A stretch of 10,486 bases of DNA, from positions 1 to 10,486 of the forward strand of contig JALFRH010000018.1 of NCBI GenBank assembly GCA_022785155.1, written 5' to 3'. Positions within the stretch are counted from its first letter, which is position 1; each line of letters opens with the position of its first letter. The translations under genes and the position numbers were made by a program. The stretch comes from Spirochaetales bacterium (GTDB lineage: Bacteria; Spirochaetota; Spirochaetia; Sphaerochaetales; Sphaerochaetaceae). The notes beneath the pieces are model-generated. The model saw only the letters and a program-made list of their open reading frames with translations. It had not been told where the DNA came from and made no database searches. Shown here one piece after another: positions 1 through 6,875 of this stretch.

Positions 1-461
1 TCCTTGAGAAACTCTATTCCATCCTTATTTGAGGTCTCAAGCCAACCCTTGACGGCGACTTTGCCATCCTTAAGGTCTACACCCACTGCAATTCGGTCGC
101 CATATTCCCTGAGGGCATTTTTCAAAAACGAGGGATCTTTAAAGGCCGCAGTCCCCAGTATCACCCTGTCAACTCCTGCCTCCAGATATCTGGAGACGGT
201 TTCCATATTCCTGATTCCTCCCCCGATTTCACTATATAGACCTTTGACGGCAGCAATTCTCTTTACAGTGTCTATATTTACTGTCTCTCCGCTTTTTGCT
301 CCGTCAAGGTCAACTATATGGATGGCTGAGCATCCCTTGTCCACAAAATCCTCTGCAAACTCCCAAGGTCTTTCGCTGTAAACAGTTACAGCGTTGTAGT
401 CACCCTTATAAAGCCTTACGGCCTTTCCAGAGAGTATATCGATTGCAGGAAATAGAACCAT
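1..461 (-). CDS. hisA: HisA, phosphoribosylformimino-5-aminoimidazole carboxamide ribotide isomerase (C-terminus cut by window edge)
   Basis: Translating the minus strand from the ATG at 461 gives 153 complete codons with no stop before the window edge. The start MVLFPAIDIL followed by GKAVRLYKGDY is the classic HisA opening. HisA is a cytoplasmic (beta/alpha)8 barrel that performs the Amadori isomerisation of ProFAR to PRFAR, the fourth reaction of histidine synthesis. Expected catalytic residues are visible: Asp8 (in AIDIL) and Asp129 (in GVDLKDG). The phosphate-binding GGGIR loop is at about 80-84 and the ILGTAA strand/loop at 101-106. The family is usually about 240 residues, so roughly 85-90 C-terminal residues lie outside. 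The start codon is one base after the hisH stop, and a GGAG in the end of hisH, 7 nt upstream, serves as its ribosome binding site. Identification is very secure. Only HisF is a close paralogue, and HisF begins differently (a Cys-containing strand). Confidence 0.96.
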   Translation of the reverse strand, partial: MVLFPAIDILSGKAVRLYKGDYNAVTVYSERPWEFAEDFVDKGCSAIHIVDLDGAKSGETVNIDTVKRIAAVKGLYSEIGGGIRNMETVSRYLEAGVDRVILGTAAFKDPSFLKNALREYGDRIAVGVDLKDGKVAVKGWLETSNKDGIEFLK

Positions 462-462
462 A

Positions 463-1071
463 TCAAATCTCCACAAAGGCCCTCAAAATAGATAGACCTA
501 CATCTCCGCTCTTCTCCGGATGGAACTGGCATCCGAAGACATTGTCCTTTTCTACGCTGGCTGTAAGGGGAGCGCCGTACTCAGTGACAGCTGTTGTGTA
601 TTCATCACACCCGACACCATGGTATGAGTGGACAAAATATACATAGTCGCCTTCATGAATATACTTGAAAAGTCTTGATTCCTTCCTGAATTCAAGTCTG
701 TTCCAGCCAATGTGTGGTATCTTGAGACCGTTGGGAATGACTTCTCCAATAGCCCTGACTTCCCCTGGAATAAGCTTCAAGCCTTCATAGACTCCATCTT
801 CATAATCCCTCTCAAAGAGAAGCTGCATTCCAAGGCATATCCCCATAATGGGCTTTCCCTTTTCCACAAGGGAAAGAATCTTGTCCTCCAGGCCGCTTCC
901 CACCAAGGCCTCACGGGCATCCCGAAAGGCTCCGACCCCGGGAAGAACCAGACGATCCGCCTTCTCAAGTATTCTTTCGTCATCAGTGACCACCACTTCC
1001 TCCCCTATGGAAGAGAGGGAGCATTGGAGTGAGAAGAGATTCCCCACTCCATAGTCGATTATTGCCGTCAT
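463..1071 (-). CDS. hisH: HisH, glutamine amidotransferase subunit of imidazole glycerol phosphate synthase
   Basis: Class I glutamine amidotransferase of 202 residues. It releases ammonia from glutamine for the HisF cyclase, giving imidazole glycerol phosphate and AICAR. The opening MTAIIDYGVGNL is diagnostic of HisH. The catalytic triad is intact: nucleophile Cys79 in GICLGMQ, and His184 and Glu186 in QFHPEKS. The LPGVGAF motif (about 43-49) and the VHSYHG motif (about 147-152) are also present. The ATG at 1071 is chosen over an in-frame TTG one codon earlier (1074) because it gives the normal family N-terminus and has AAGGAG 7 nt upstream. It overlaps the hisB stop by one base (TGATG), which suggests coupled translation. 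Its obligate partner HisF is not in the window and would be expected beyond hisA. Confidence 0.96.
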   Translation of the reverse strand: MTAIIDYGVGNLFSLQCSLSSIGEEVVVTDDERILEKADRLVLPGVGAFRDAREALVGSGLEDKILSLVEKGKPIMGICLGMQLLFERDYEDGVYEGLKLIPGEVRAIGEVIPNGLKIPHIGWNRLEFRKESRLFKYIHEGDYVYFVHSYHGVGCDEYTTAVTEYGAPLTASVEKDNVFGCQFHPEKSGDVGLSILRAFVEI

Positions 1072-1658
1072 CAAAGAACTCCTTTGGTGGATGGAATCTC
1101 ATCCTTAGCCTTTTCATCGATTTCCACAGCCTTCCTCATTGCCCTTGCCACAGCCTTGAACATAGCTTCGGCAATATGGTGGGAATTCCTTCCATCCAAC
1201 TGTCTGATATGGAGGGTAATTCCAGCATTCTCAGAAAAGGAAGTGAAGAAATCCTCCAGAAGTACTACGTCAAAAGTTCCTATTTTCTCTGTCTGGAAAT
1301 CGGAAGTGAACCTAAGATAGCTTCTTCCTGAAATATCGACACTGGCAAGTATCAGGGCTTCATCCATAGGAAGGATGATATCTCCATAGCGCCTTATTCC
1401 CCTTTTGTCCCCAAGGGCCTTTCTGAAGGCAGAGCCTAGGGCGATGGCAATATCTTCAGTGCTGTGGTGGTCATCCACATAGGTATCTCCTATGCACTTC
1501 AAAGTAAGATCGAATCTTCCGTGGCGGGAAAACAGGGTAAGCATATGGTCAAGAAATCCTACTCCCGAAGAGATTTCGCTCTCTCCCTTACCGTCGATAT
1601 CCAGAGATAGAGTGATATCCGTCTCTCCTGTCTTTCTTACTATTTCAGCTTTTCTCAT
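1071..1658 (-). CDS. hisB: HisB, imidazoleglycerol-phosphate dehydratase (monofunctional)
   Basis: A 195-residue protein of the monofunctional dehydratase type, without the N-terminal HAD phosphatase domain of the enterobacterial bifunctional HisB. It converts imidazole glycerol phosphate to imidazole acetol phosphate using Mn2+ ions. Both internally repeated metal-binding motifs are present: DDHHSTED at 62-69 and NSHHIAEAMFK at 158-168. The GFLDHML segment (34-40) and a further His46 in the following SRHGR complete the usual ligand set. The length is normal for the family. The ATG at 1658 overlaps the hisC stop in an ATGA arrangement. Because this form lacks the phosphatase, histidinol phosphate must be dephosphorylated by another enzyme not seen here. 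Confidence 0.97.
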   Translation of the reverse strand: MRKAEIVRKTGETDITLSLDIDGKGESEISSGVGFLDHMLTLFSRHGRFDLTLKCIGDTYVDDHHSTEDIAIALGSAFRKALGDKRGIRRYGDIILPMDEALILASVDISGRSYLRFTSDFQTEKIGTFDVVLLEDFFTSFSENAGITLHIRQLDGRNSHHIAEAMFKAVARAMRKAVEIDEKAKDEIPSTKGVL

Positions 1659-2722
1659 ACACTCTCCTTCAGTATCTCTTCCGTAGCCTTAAGAAAGGCT
1701 TCCATCTGGTCCCTTCTTCCTATTGAAACCCTGCACCAGGAAGAAATACGTGGCTTCTGGAAATGTCTTACCAGAATTCTTTTTTCCTTAAGCTTTCTGT
1801 AGTATTCTCCTCCTTCAATCTTGTCAGAGGAAACAAAGATGAAGTTTGCACTGGAAGGAAGAACCCTGAAGCCCATTTTCTCCAGGGCCTTTACTGTATA
1901 CTCCCTGTTTTCCATAATGGTTCTGCAGTTGGCTTCTGTATATGAAGCATCCCTAAGTATTCCTATGCCCATGGAGGAAGTCATGGAGTTTATGTTATAG
2001 GGATTAGTGGAATACTTGACTGTATTGAGGTCGGAAATCAAGGCTTCGCTTCCGATTCCGTACCCCAGTCTTCCTCCTGCAAAACTCCTGCTTTTGGAGA
2101 AGGTCTGGCAGATAAGGATATTATCATACTTCTTCACCAGACCCACAGCGCTTTCTCCTCCGAAATCCACATAGGCTTCGTCTATTACGACTACACGATC
2201 CGGATTACTTGCCACCAGTCTCTCTATCTCCGAAACAGGCAGTGCGATTCCTGTGGGGGCATTGGGATTGGCAATAAATACTGTGCCCTTACGGTCTATA
2301 TAATCATCCACAGCAATTGTGAAGTCTTCTCTCAGAGGAATGATTTCAGTCCTGGAGCCGTTAAGGGAAGCGAAGACCGGATAGAAGCCGTAGGTGATGT
2401 CGGCAAAAAGAGCCGGATTCGAGCTGTCTGTAAAGGCCATGAAGGCAAAGTTCAGAATCTCATCCGAGCCATTGGTGGCGAGAACCATATTTCTTTTCAC
2501 ATTATAGGTATCGGCAATTGCCTTTGAAAGCTCCACGCTGTCGGGATCGCTATAGAGATTCAGGGCTCTGGTGTTATTTAGAGCATAATCCATAGCCTTT
2601 TTTGATGGTGGAAATGGAGACTCATTTGTATTAAGCTTCACATACTCTGACATACAAGACGGCTGCTCTCCGGGGACATAGGGCTCCAGAGCACTATATT
2701 TACTTGAAAAGAATCTGCTCAT
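1655..2722 (-). CDS. hisC: HisC, histidinol-phosphate aminotransferase
   Basis: A 355-residue fold-type I PLP aminotransferase that transfers an amino group from glutamate to imidazole acetol phosphate, forming histidinol phosphate. Family marks in order: the substrate-contacting KLNTNESP near 29-36, ATNGSDEIL at 82-90 (cofactor phosphate region), NPNAPTG at 152-158, DEAYVDF at 181-187 (the Asp that contacts the pyridine nitrogen), and the Schiff-base lysine Lys210 in TFSKSRSFAGGRLGYG. These sit in the usual order and spacing for HisC. Close homologues can act on other substrates (for example aromatic amino acids), but the position between hisD and hisB settles the role. The ATG overlaps the hisD stop by 4 nt (ATGA). 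The stop overlaps hisB in the same way. Confidence 0.96.
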   Translation of the reverse strand: MSRFFSSKYSALEPYVPGEQPSCMSEYVKLNTNESPFPPSKKAMDYALNNTRALNLYSDPDSVELSKAIADTYNVKRNMVLATNGSDEILNFAFMAFTDSSNPALFADITYGFYPVFASLNGSRTEIIPLREDFTIAVDDYIDRKGTVFIANPNAPTGIALPVSEIERLVASNPDRVVVIDEAYVDFGGESAVGLVKKYDNILICQTFSKSRSFAGGRLGYGIGSEALISDLNTVKYSTNPYNINSMTSSMGIGILRDASYTEANCRTIMENREYTVKALEKMGFRVLPSSANFIFVSSDKIEGGEYYRKLKEKRILVRHFQKPRISSWCRVSIGRRDQMEAFLKATEEILKESV

Positions 2723-3999
2723 TTTCCCTCTCCTTTCCTTACAAGGGCACTTCTGGCATGGGCCTCCAGTCCTTCCTTTCTGGCAAAAAGGGCCACATCG
2801 GAGGCGACTATGCTTAATGCCGAAGCCGTGTAATATGTAAACTGATACTTTTTCACAAAGTCATCTACAGATAGAGGGCTGGAGAATCGTGCCGTTCCGC
2901 TGGTGGGCAGAGTATGGTTAGGCCCTGCCAGATAATCTCCAAGAGCCTCAGGGCAGTTTCTTCCCAAGAATACAGATCCTGCATTATGGATTTTGTCCAG
3001 GTAATCGAAGGGATTATCTACACAGACTTCCAGATGTTCAGGAGCGATTCTGTCGCTTACTTCAATGGCTGAAGATATGGAATCGACAATGATTATCTTT
3101 CCGTTGGTATCAATGGAAGCGCGGGCGATATCGTATCGGGGAAGAAGAGGAAGCTGCTCCTCCAGCTCGGCTCTGACCTTTTCAGCCAGATCCTGGCTAT
3201 CCGTTATCAGCACAGCAGAAGCATTTCTGTCATGCTCAGCTTGACTGAGCATATCTGCTGCAACTGTCCTCGCGTCGGATTTGCCGTCTGCAATGATCAG
3301 AATTTCGCTGGGTCCTGCAATCATATCTATGGATACTATTCCAGACACTTCCTTCTTGGCTTCCGCCACATATATATTTCCAGGCCCGACTATCTTGTCC
3401 GCCTTGGGAACAGTTTCCGTTCCATAGGCCAGAGCTGCTATGGCCTGGGCGCCTCCGACACGGAATACTCTGTCTACTCCTGCTACACAGGCGGCAGCCA
3501 ACACCGCAGGATTTATTTTTCCGTCCTTTCCTGGAGGAGATACCATTACAACGCTTTTGCAGCCTGCAATCTTAGCGGGGATTGTATCCATAAGTACAGT
3601 CGAAGGATAGGCTGCCGTACCACCGGGAACATATATCCCCGCCACAGCCACAGGAACGATCTTCTGTCCCAGTACGACTCCATTCTCCTCCGTCATGACA
3701 AAACTGTTTCTCACCTGTCGTTTGTGATACTTTCTTATATTTTCCGCAGCCTTTTCCAGAACTCTCATAAACTCGCCGTCCATGGATGCTGCAGCCTCTT
3801 CAATCTCTTTTCTTGGAACCTCAATGGTATCTATAAGAGCGCCGTCAAGCTTTGCAGTATACTCTATAAGGGCCTTGTCTCCTCTTTCCTGCACTTCCTT
3901 GAGTATCTGGGAAACTACACCGGATACATCCTTGGAGGATGATGAGCGTGAGAAGATTTCATCCTCCCTCTCAACTCCATATTTCATTATCCTGATCAT
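2719..3999 (-). CDS. hisD: HisD, histidinol dehydrogenase
   Basis: A 426-residue zinc enzyme that oxidises L-histidinol to L-histidine in two NAD-dependent steps, the last of the pathway. The family signature runs from about 202 to 233, from KIVGPGNIYVAEAKK to IDMIAGPSEI. Expected zinc ligands are all visible: Gln253 and His256 (LSQAEHD), Asp355 (GDYLAGPNH) and His414 (LEAHARS). The catalytic pair Glu321-His322 lies in APEHLE, and His362 in AGPNHTLPT. Full length. The ATG at 3999 shares its A with the hisG stop (TAATG) and has AAGGAG 8 nt upstream inside hisG. A second in-frame ATG four codons later (MKYG) is possible but has a poorer upstream site. A long antisense reading frame over this gene looks like a shadow. 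Confidence 0.97.
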   Translation of the reverse strand: MIRIMKYGVEREDEIFSRSSSSKDVSGVVSQILKEVQERGDKALIEYTAKLDGALIDTIEVPRKEIEEAAASMDGEFMRVLEKAAENIRKYHKRQVRNSFVMTEENGVVLGQKIVPVAVAGIYVPGGTAAYPSTVLMDTIPAKIAGCKSVVMVSPPGKDGKINPAVLAAACVAGVDRVFRVGGAQAIAALAYGTETVPKADKIVGPGNIYVAEAKKEVSGIVSIDMIAGPSEILIIADGKSDARTVAADMLSQAEHDRNASAVLITDSQDLAEKVRAELEEQLPLLPRYDIARASIDTNGKIIIVDSISSAIEVSDRIAPEHLEVCVDNPFDYLDKIHNAGSVFLGRNCPEALGDYLAGPNHTLPTSGTARFSSPLSVDDFVKKYQFTYYTASALSIVASDVALFARKEGLEAHARSALVRKGEGK

Positions 4000-4628
4000 T
4001 ATCCATTCTCCTTAGTCTGCTCCATGAGACTATCCAGGACCTTTATAATGTCCTTTTTCTTGAATTCGAAGGCGGCCTTATTGACTATGACCCTTGCAGA
4101 AATGGGCATTATGGTCTCTATGACCTCCAGGCCGTTTTCCTTCAATGTGGTTCCTGTCTCCACAATATCCACTATTACATCAGACATCCCCAATACTGGA
4201 GCCAGTTCTATGGATCCATTGAGGTGGATGATATCTATGTCCCGGCCAATGGATGAATAGTAGCTTCTGGCGATATTACTGAACTTGGTGGCGACCCTTA
4301 TGGTTCTTCCAGGATTATCCCTATACCCCTTCCTGGCCGCTACACACATGCGGCACTTTCCCATTTTCAGGTCCAAGATTTCATATACGTCTGGCTTATA
4401 TTCATCAATGATGTCCTTTCCTACTACGCCGATATCCGCCGAACCCCGCTCCACATATACAGAGACATCGCTGGGCTTGACCCAGAAGTAGCTGACACCC
4501 TTTTCTTCATTGACGAATATCAGCTTTCTTGAGTCTCCCAGAGCCTCAGGGCACTCAAAGCCCGCAGAAGCGAACATAGAGTATACCTTCTCTCCCAGTC
4601 TTCCCTTAGGAAGTGCAACATTAAGCAT
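3999..4628 (-). CDS. hisG: HisG, ATP phosphoribosyltransferase catalytic subunit (short form)
   Basis: A 209-residue short-form HisG. It condenses ATP with PRPP to give N1-(5-phosphoribosyl)-ATP, the committed and feedback-controlled step. The start MLNVALPKGRLG is typical. The PRPP-binding signature spans about 137-170, beginning NGSIELAPVLG and including DIVETGTTL (154-162). Long-form HisG has an extra C-terminal regulatory domain of about 80 residues. That domain is absent here, so the enzyme should need HisZ as an allosteric and structural partner in a hetero-octamer. The gene next upstream is indeed hisZ. The ATG at 4628 lies 8 nt inside the end of hisZ and is preceded by a GGGAGGAG run, a very strong ribosome binding site. 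Confidence 0.97.
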   Translation of the reverse strand: MLNVALPKGRLGEKVYSMFASAGFECPEALGDSRKLIFVNEEKGVSYFWVKPSDVSVYVERGSADIGVVGKDIIDEYKPDVYEILDLKMGKCRMCVAARKGYRDNPGRTIRVATKFSNIARSYYSSIGRDIDIIHLNGSIELAPVLGMSDVIVDIVETGTTLKENGLEVIETIMPISARVIVNKAAFEFKKKDIIKVLDSLMEQTKENG

Positions 4629-5706
4629 TCTCTCCTCCCTTCAGGAAAACGGTTTCCCTGCTCTTCAATTTCTGCGGAAGCTTCTTCATTGTGGATACGC
4701 TTCTGCCACTTTCTCTTATTTCTTCAGCTGTCTTTATTACATCCAGCATGGAGCAATCTTCTGAGTAGACCAAAGCCACATCCACATCATATTCCTCTGT
4801 CTCCTCCAAGAGTTTCTCCAGAGAATCCAGGTATACGGCAAAGCCTATGGCCTTGGCTTTCTTTCCCATTCTTGCCATAAGCCTATCGTACTGGCCTCCA
4901 CTGACCACAGGTCCAGGCACTCCGTATATATATCCCCTGAAAGTTATACCGTTGTAGTAGTTCATTCCTCCAAGCACGGAGAAGTCGATGCGGACCTTTT
5001 CCTCATCCAGTATGGAGACTATCTCTTCCAATTCCTCTACAGCCTTCTCCTCCGCCCCCATGGCCCTAAGGCTGGATAGAGTTTCTTTATTGCTTCCATT
5101 GAGCTTCATCAAGGAGCCCAGCTTCATGATGGCTTCAGAGCATTCAGGATAATCAGAAACCAGTTTATCCATGGCGGATATATTTCTCTTTTCCAAATAT
5201 GAAAGAGCCTCCTTTCTGGCCTTCAAGGATGAAATGTCCAGAAGGAAGGCTTCCGTTATATCCATATGGGATATGGCAAGCATGCTTCTTTCAGAAATAA
5301 GCTTCAGGCTCTTCTGTGCAAGAAGGGCAACTTCCCCCAGCTGGACGTTCCCAATGTCTCCAAGGCACTCCAGTCCTACCTGGGTTATTTCCCTGAAGGT
5401 AGAGGAAGCTGAGGAAACCCTATAGACTTTCTCGTCATAGGCTACCCTGGATACGCATTGGCTCTCCTCTCTGAAGCCCTTGACTATGGAAAGGGTCACA
5501 TCCGGCTTAAGGGCCATAAGAGAGCCGTCGGTGTCTGTAAATGTGATGATGTTTCCAGACACAAGGAAATCCTTGTTTCTTGCATAGAGGTCATATTCCT
5601 CAAAACGGTTCATTTTATATTTGGCATATCCGTAGGAGGAATAAAGAGCCCTCAAGGCCTGTACAATCCTTTCCTCACCTTTCGGAACCATTGGATTATC
5701 ACTCAT
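4621..5706 (-). CDS. hisZ: HisZ, ATP phosphoribosyltransferase regulatory subunit (HisRS paralogue)
   Basis: A 361-residue class II aminoacyl-tRNA-synthetase-like protein. HisZ lacks tRNA charging activity and instead activates short HisG and helps impose histidine feedback. Visible class II features: LKPDVTLSI (67-75), the motif 2-like FREITQVGLECLG (104-116), FRGYIYG (256-262), and the motif 3-like GGQYDRLMARMG (270-281). After about 305 there is only a short tail in place of a full HisRS anticodon-binding domain. The absence of that complete domain and the adjacency to short hisG argue for HisZ over a true HisRS. The ATG at 5706 overlaps the hisR stop by 8 nt and has AAAGGATGG upstream. 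An in-frame ATG at codon 6 (MVPKGEER) is a possible alternative start. Confidence 0.93.
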   Translation of the reverse strand: MSDNPMVPKGEERIVQALRALYSSYGYAKYKMNRFEEYDLYARNKDFLVSGNIITFTDTDGSLMALKPDVTLSIVKGFREESQCVSRVAYDEKVYRVSSASSTFREITQVGLECLGDIGNVQLGEVALLAQKSLKLISERSMLAISHMDITEAFLLDISSLKARKEALSYLEKRNISAMDKLVSDYPECSEAIMKLGSLMKLNGSNKETLSSLRAMGAEEKAVEELEEIVSILDEEKVRIDFSVLGGMNYYNGITFRGYIYGVPGPVVSGGQYDRLMARMGKKAKAIGFAVYLDSLEKLLEETEEYDVDVALVYSEDCSMLDVIKTAEEIRESGRSVSTMKKLPQKLKSRETVFLKGGENA

Positions 5707-5989
5707 TCTTTTCCATCCTTTCCAAGACAGTTACATATCCGCCTTCCCCATAGTTGAGGCATCTGTTGACTCTGGATATGGTTGCACTGGAGACGCTGGT
5801 ACTATTTGATATCTCCTGATAGTTCATTCCCTTTGAAAGCATAAGGGCGACCTGAAGTCTCTGCATCAGATCCTGCAGCTCCTTTATGGTGCATATATCA
5901 TCAAAGAAGGCCCTGCACTCATCCTTTGTTTCCAGAGATAGGATTGCAGAGTAGAACTGATCAGCCATCTTCGGGTCCAATTTTTCCAT
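5699..5989 (-). CDS. hisR: HisR, TrpR-superfamily (YerC/YecD type) repressor leading the his operon
   Basis: A 96-residue all-helical protein of the TrpR/YerC/YecD family. The helix-turn-helix occupies about 55-81 (MNYQEISNST ... SATISRVNRCLNYG); the SATISRVNRCLNYG stretch is a hallmark of the family. Comparative genomics of Gram-positive bacteria has assigned his-operon-linked members to a histidine-responsive repressor called HisR, which matches this placement. It is the first gene of the operon and overlaps hisZ by 8 nt, so it should be autoregulated with the pathway. The ATG at 5989 has AAGAGGAG 8 nt upstream. A palindrome 42-57 nt upstream (6031-6046) is the likely binding site. The family call is firm. 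The ligand (presumably histidine) and the repressor role are inferred from family and context. Confidence 0.88.
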   Translation of the reverse strand: MEKLDPKMADQFYSAILSLETKDECRAFFDDICTIKELQDLMQRLQVALMLSKGMNYQEISNSTSVSSATISRVNRCLNYGEGGYVTVLERMEKNE

Positions 5990-6030
5990 TTATAACGCTC
6001 CTCTTTATCATTGTTGCTGCCACTTTAGCA

Positions 6031-6046
6031 CTTTATTGCACTAAAG
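6031..6046. promoter_or_regulatory. Candidate HisR operator (16-bp palindrome)
   Basis: CTTTATTGCACTAAAG is a palindrome with 7 of 8 base pairs matched (only the T/C pair at 6036/6041 fails). It has the size and symmetry expected for a TrpR-fold dimer site. The 5' side also carries an extra copy of one arm: CTTTAG at 6023-6028 forms a wider perfect hexamer pair with CTAAAG at 6041-6046. The site lies 42-57 nt before the hisR start and directly downstream of an AT-rich -10-like box for the operon. Binding there should block transcription. That HisR is the protein that binds is inferred from position. Confidence 0.7.
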
Positions 6047-6048
6047 TA

Positions 6049-6054
6049 AATATA
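6049..6054 (-). promoter_or_regulatory. Possible -10 element for the his operon
   Basis: On the minus strand this reads TATATT, 2 nt upstream of the candidate operator, about 60 nt before the hisR start codon. An alternative TATTAT lies at 6059-6064. I cannot see a convincing -35 box for either, so the promoter assignment is tentative. Either choice would place the palindrome over the transcription start. Confidence 0.35.
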
Positions 6055-6056
6055 AT
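6051..6056 (+). promoter_or_regulatory. Possible -10 element for the NUDIX gene
   Basis: This is a perfect plus-strand TATAAT. The -35 position 17 bp upstream (6028-6033) is poor. If used, the HisR-type palindrome (6031-6046) would lie in the spacer between -35 and -10, and the NUDIX transcript would have a leader of about 90 nt. A TATACT at 6135-6140 is an alternative, but it would start transcription at or inside the ribosome binding site. Confidence 0.35.
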
Positions 6057-6075
6057 CCATAATAGTTTCACCTTT

Positions 6076-6087
6076 CTTTTATAAAAG
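6076..6087. repeat. 12-bp perfect palindrome in the divergent intergenic region
   Basis: CTTTTATAAAAG is its own reverse complement. Allowing one mismatched pair extends the symmetry to 18 bp (6073-6090). It sits between hisR and the NUDIX gene, about 30 bp from the candidate HisR operator, with similar CTTT...AAAG ends but different spacing. It could be a second regulator site or simply an AT-rich promoter segment. Confidence 0.4.
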
Positions 6088-6154
6088 GAAATTCACCAAA
6101 ATCCCCCTCACTTTTTGCCTTTCGTTGTATGATGTATACTCAAAGGAAATAGAA

Positions 6155-6655
6155 ATGCAGGAATACTGGGATATATACGATATAGACAAAAACAAAACCG
6201 GCCGCATTATGAAGAGAAATGACTGGCATATGAAGGAAGGAGACTACTACATCTCTGTGCTGGGAGTCATCAGAAGGTCTGACGGCAAATTCCTCATCAC
6301 CCAACGTGTAATGACCAAAGAATGGGCTCCCGGCTGGTGGGAGATTCCCGGCGGAGCTGTCAAAGCAGGAGAGAGTTCACTGGAAGCTGTCATAAGGGAA
6401 GTAAAGGAAGAGACGGGGCTTGATGTCTCAAAGGCAAAGGGTGGTTATCAATTCTGCTACCATAGGGAAAACAAGGGACAGAACTATATTGTAGATATAT
6501 ATCGCTTCGACCTGGATGCAGAGGAAAAGGATCTTACACTCCAGAAGGAAGAGACCATGGGAGGAAAGTTCGCCTCTTTGGAAGAAATAAAGAGTATTGC
6601 TGCAAAGGGAGAGTTCCTCCACTACCAAAGTATCAGCAAGGTCTTTGAGCCGTAG
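6155..6655 (+). CDS. NUDIX hydrolase (isopentenyl-diphosphate-isomerase-like subgroup)
   Basis: A 166-residue cytoplasmic protein. The full NUDIX box is present: Gly67, Glu73, Arg81-Glu82 and Glu85-Glu86 in REVKEETGL fit GX5EX7REUXEEXGU, so a Mg2+-dependent pyrophosphohydrolase acting on a nucleoside diphosphate linked to another group is expected. The N-terminus (EYWDIYDIDKNKTGR) and the QRVMTKEWAPGWWEIPGG segment resemble the IDI-like/YfcD-type NUDIX proteins common in Clostridia. The substrate cannot be told from sequence. The ATG at 6155 is chosen because AAAGGAA lies 8 nt upstream. An in-frame TTG at 6125 would add ten residues without a visible ribosome binding site. This is the only plus-strand gene, divergent from the his operon and possibly sharing its regulatory region. 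It ends before a strong terminator. Confidence 0.9.
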   Translation: MQEYWDIYDIDKNKTGRIMKRNDWHMKEGDYYISVLGVIRRSDGKFLITQRVMTKEWAPGWWEIPGGAVKAGESSLEAVIREVKEETGLDVSKAKGGYQFCYHRENKGQNYIVDIYRFDLDAEEKDLTLQKEETMGGKFASLEEIKSIAAKGEFLHYQSISKVFEP

Positions 6656-6672
6656 TGTCCATGTATATATTC

Positions 6673-6695
6673 TAAGGGAATCCTTATCTCTTTTT
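6673..6695 (+). terminator. Weak hairpin with T-rich tail after the NUDIX gene
   Basis: TAAGG (6673-6677) and CCTTA (6682-6686) form a 5-bp stem with a GAAT loop, followed by TCTCTTTTT. The stem is short. It may be a minor first terminator ahead of the stronger one at 6726-6761. Confidence 0.3.
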
Positions 6696-6725
6696 ATTAA
6701 AGCTATTTTTGTCATAGAAAATGCG

Positions 6726-6761
6726 GGAGGAGAATAGTGATTTCTCCTCCTCTCTTTTTTT
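6726..6761 (+). terminator. Intrinsic terminator of the NUDIX gene
   Basis: GGAGGAGAA (6726-6734) pairs perfectly with TTCTCCTCC (6742-6750) around a 7-nt loop. A G-U pair (6725/6751) extends the stem. It is followed by TCTC and a run of T (about 6755-6761). On the minus strand the stem is followed by CGCATTTTC, a poor U-tract, so it serves mainly the plus strand but might weakly stop transcription of the convergent flavin reductase gene. Confidence 0.85.
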
Positions 6762-6782
6762 CCTCTGTATCTTTGGCATTCA

Positions 6783-6800
6783 TCATACGCTTTCGTATGA
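6783..6800. repeat. 7-bp hairpin between convergent genes
   Basis: TCATACG (6783-6789) and CGTATGA (6794-6800) form a perfect 7-bp stem with a 4-nt loop (CTTT on plus, AAAG on minus). No U-tract follows on either strand, so it is not a standard terminator. On the minus strand it lies about 75 nt after the flavin reductase stop and might protect the 3' end of that message. Confidence 0.45.
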
Positions 6801-6875
6801 GAAAGATGGAAAAACAGAATGGCATACCCCCGACAACATAGGCATCCCTACAGACACAAGGTATCATTCTCCCCC

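Noticed and set aside
1072..1074. TTG start one codon before the hisH ATG
   Set aside because: The ATG at 1071 gives the canonical HisH N-terminus and a TGATG coupling with hisB.
3232..3942. A 236-codon open frame on the plus strand opposite hisD
   Set aside because: Its translation is rich in Cys, Ser, Tyr and His with no recognisable domain, and it lies wholly inside a highly conserved hisD. It is a codon-bias shadow.
6125..6154. TTG start giving a ten-residue longer NUDIX protein
   Set aside because: No ribosome binding site before the TTG, while the ATG at 6155 has AAAGGAA at good spacing.
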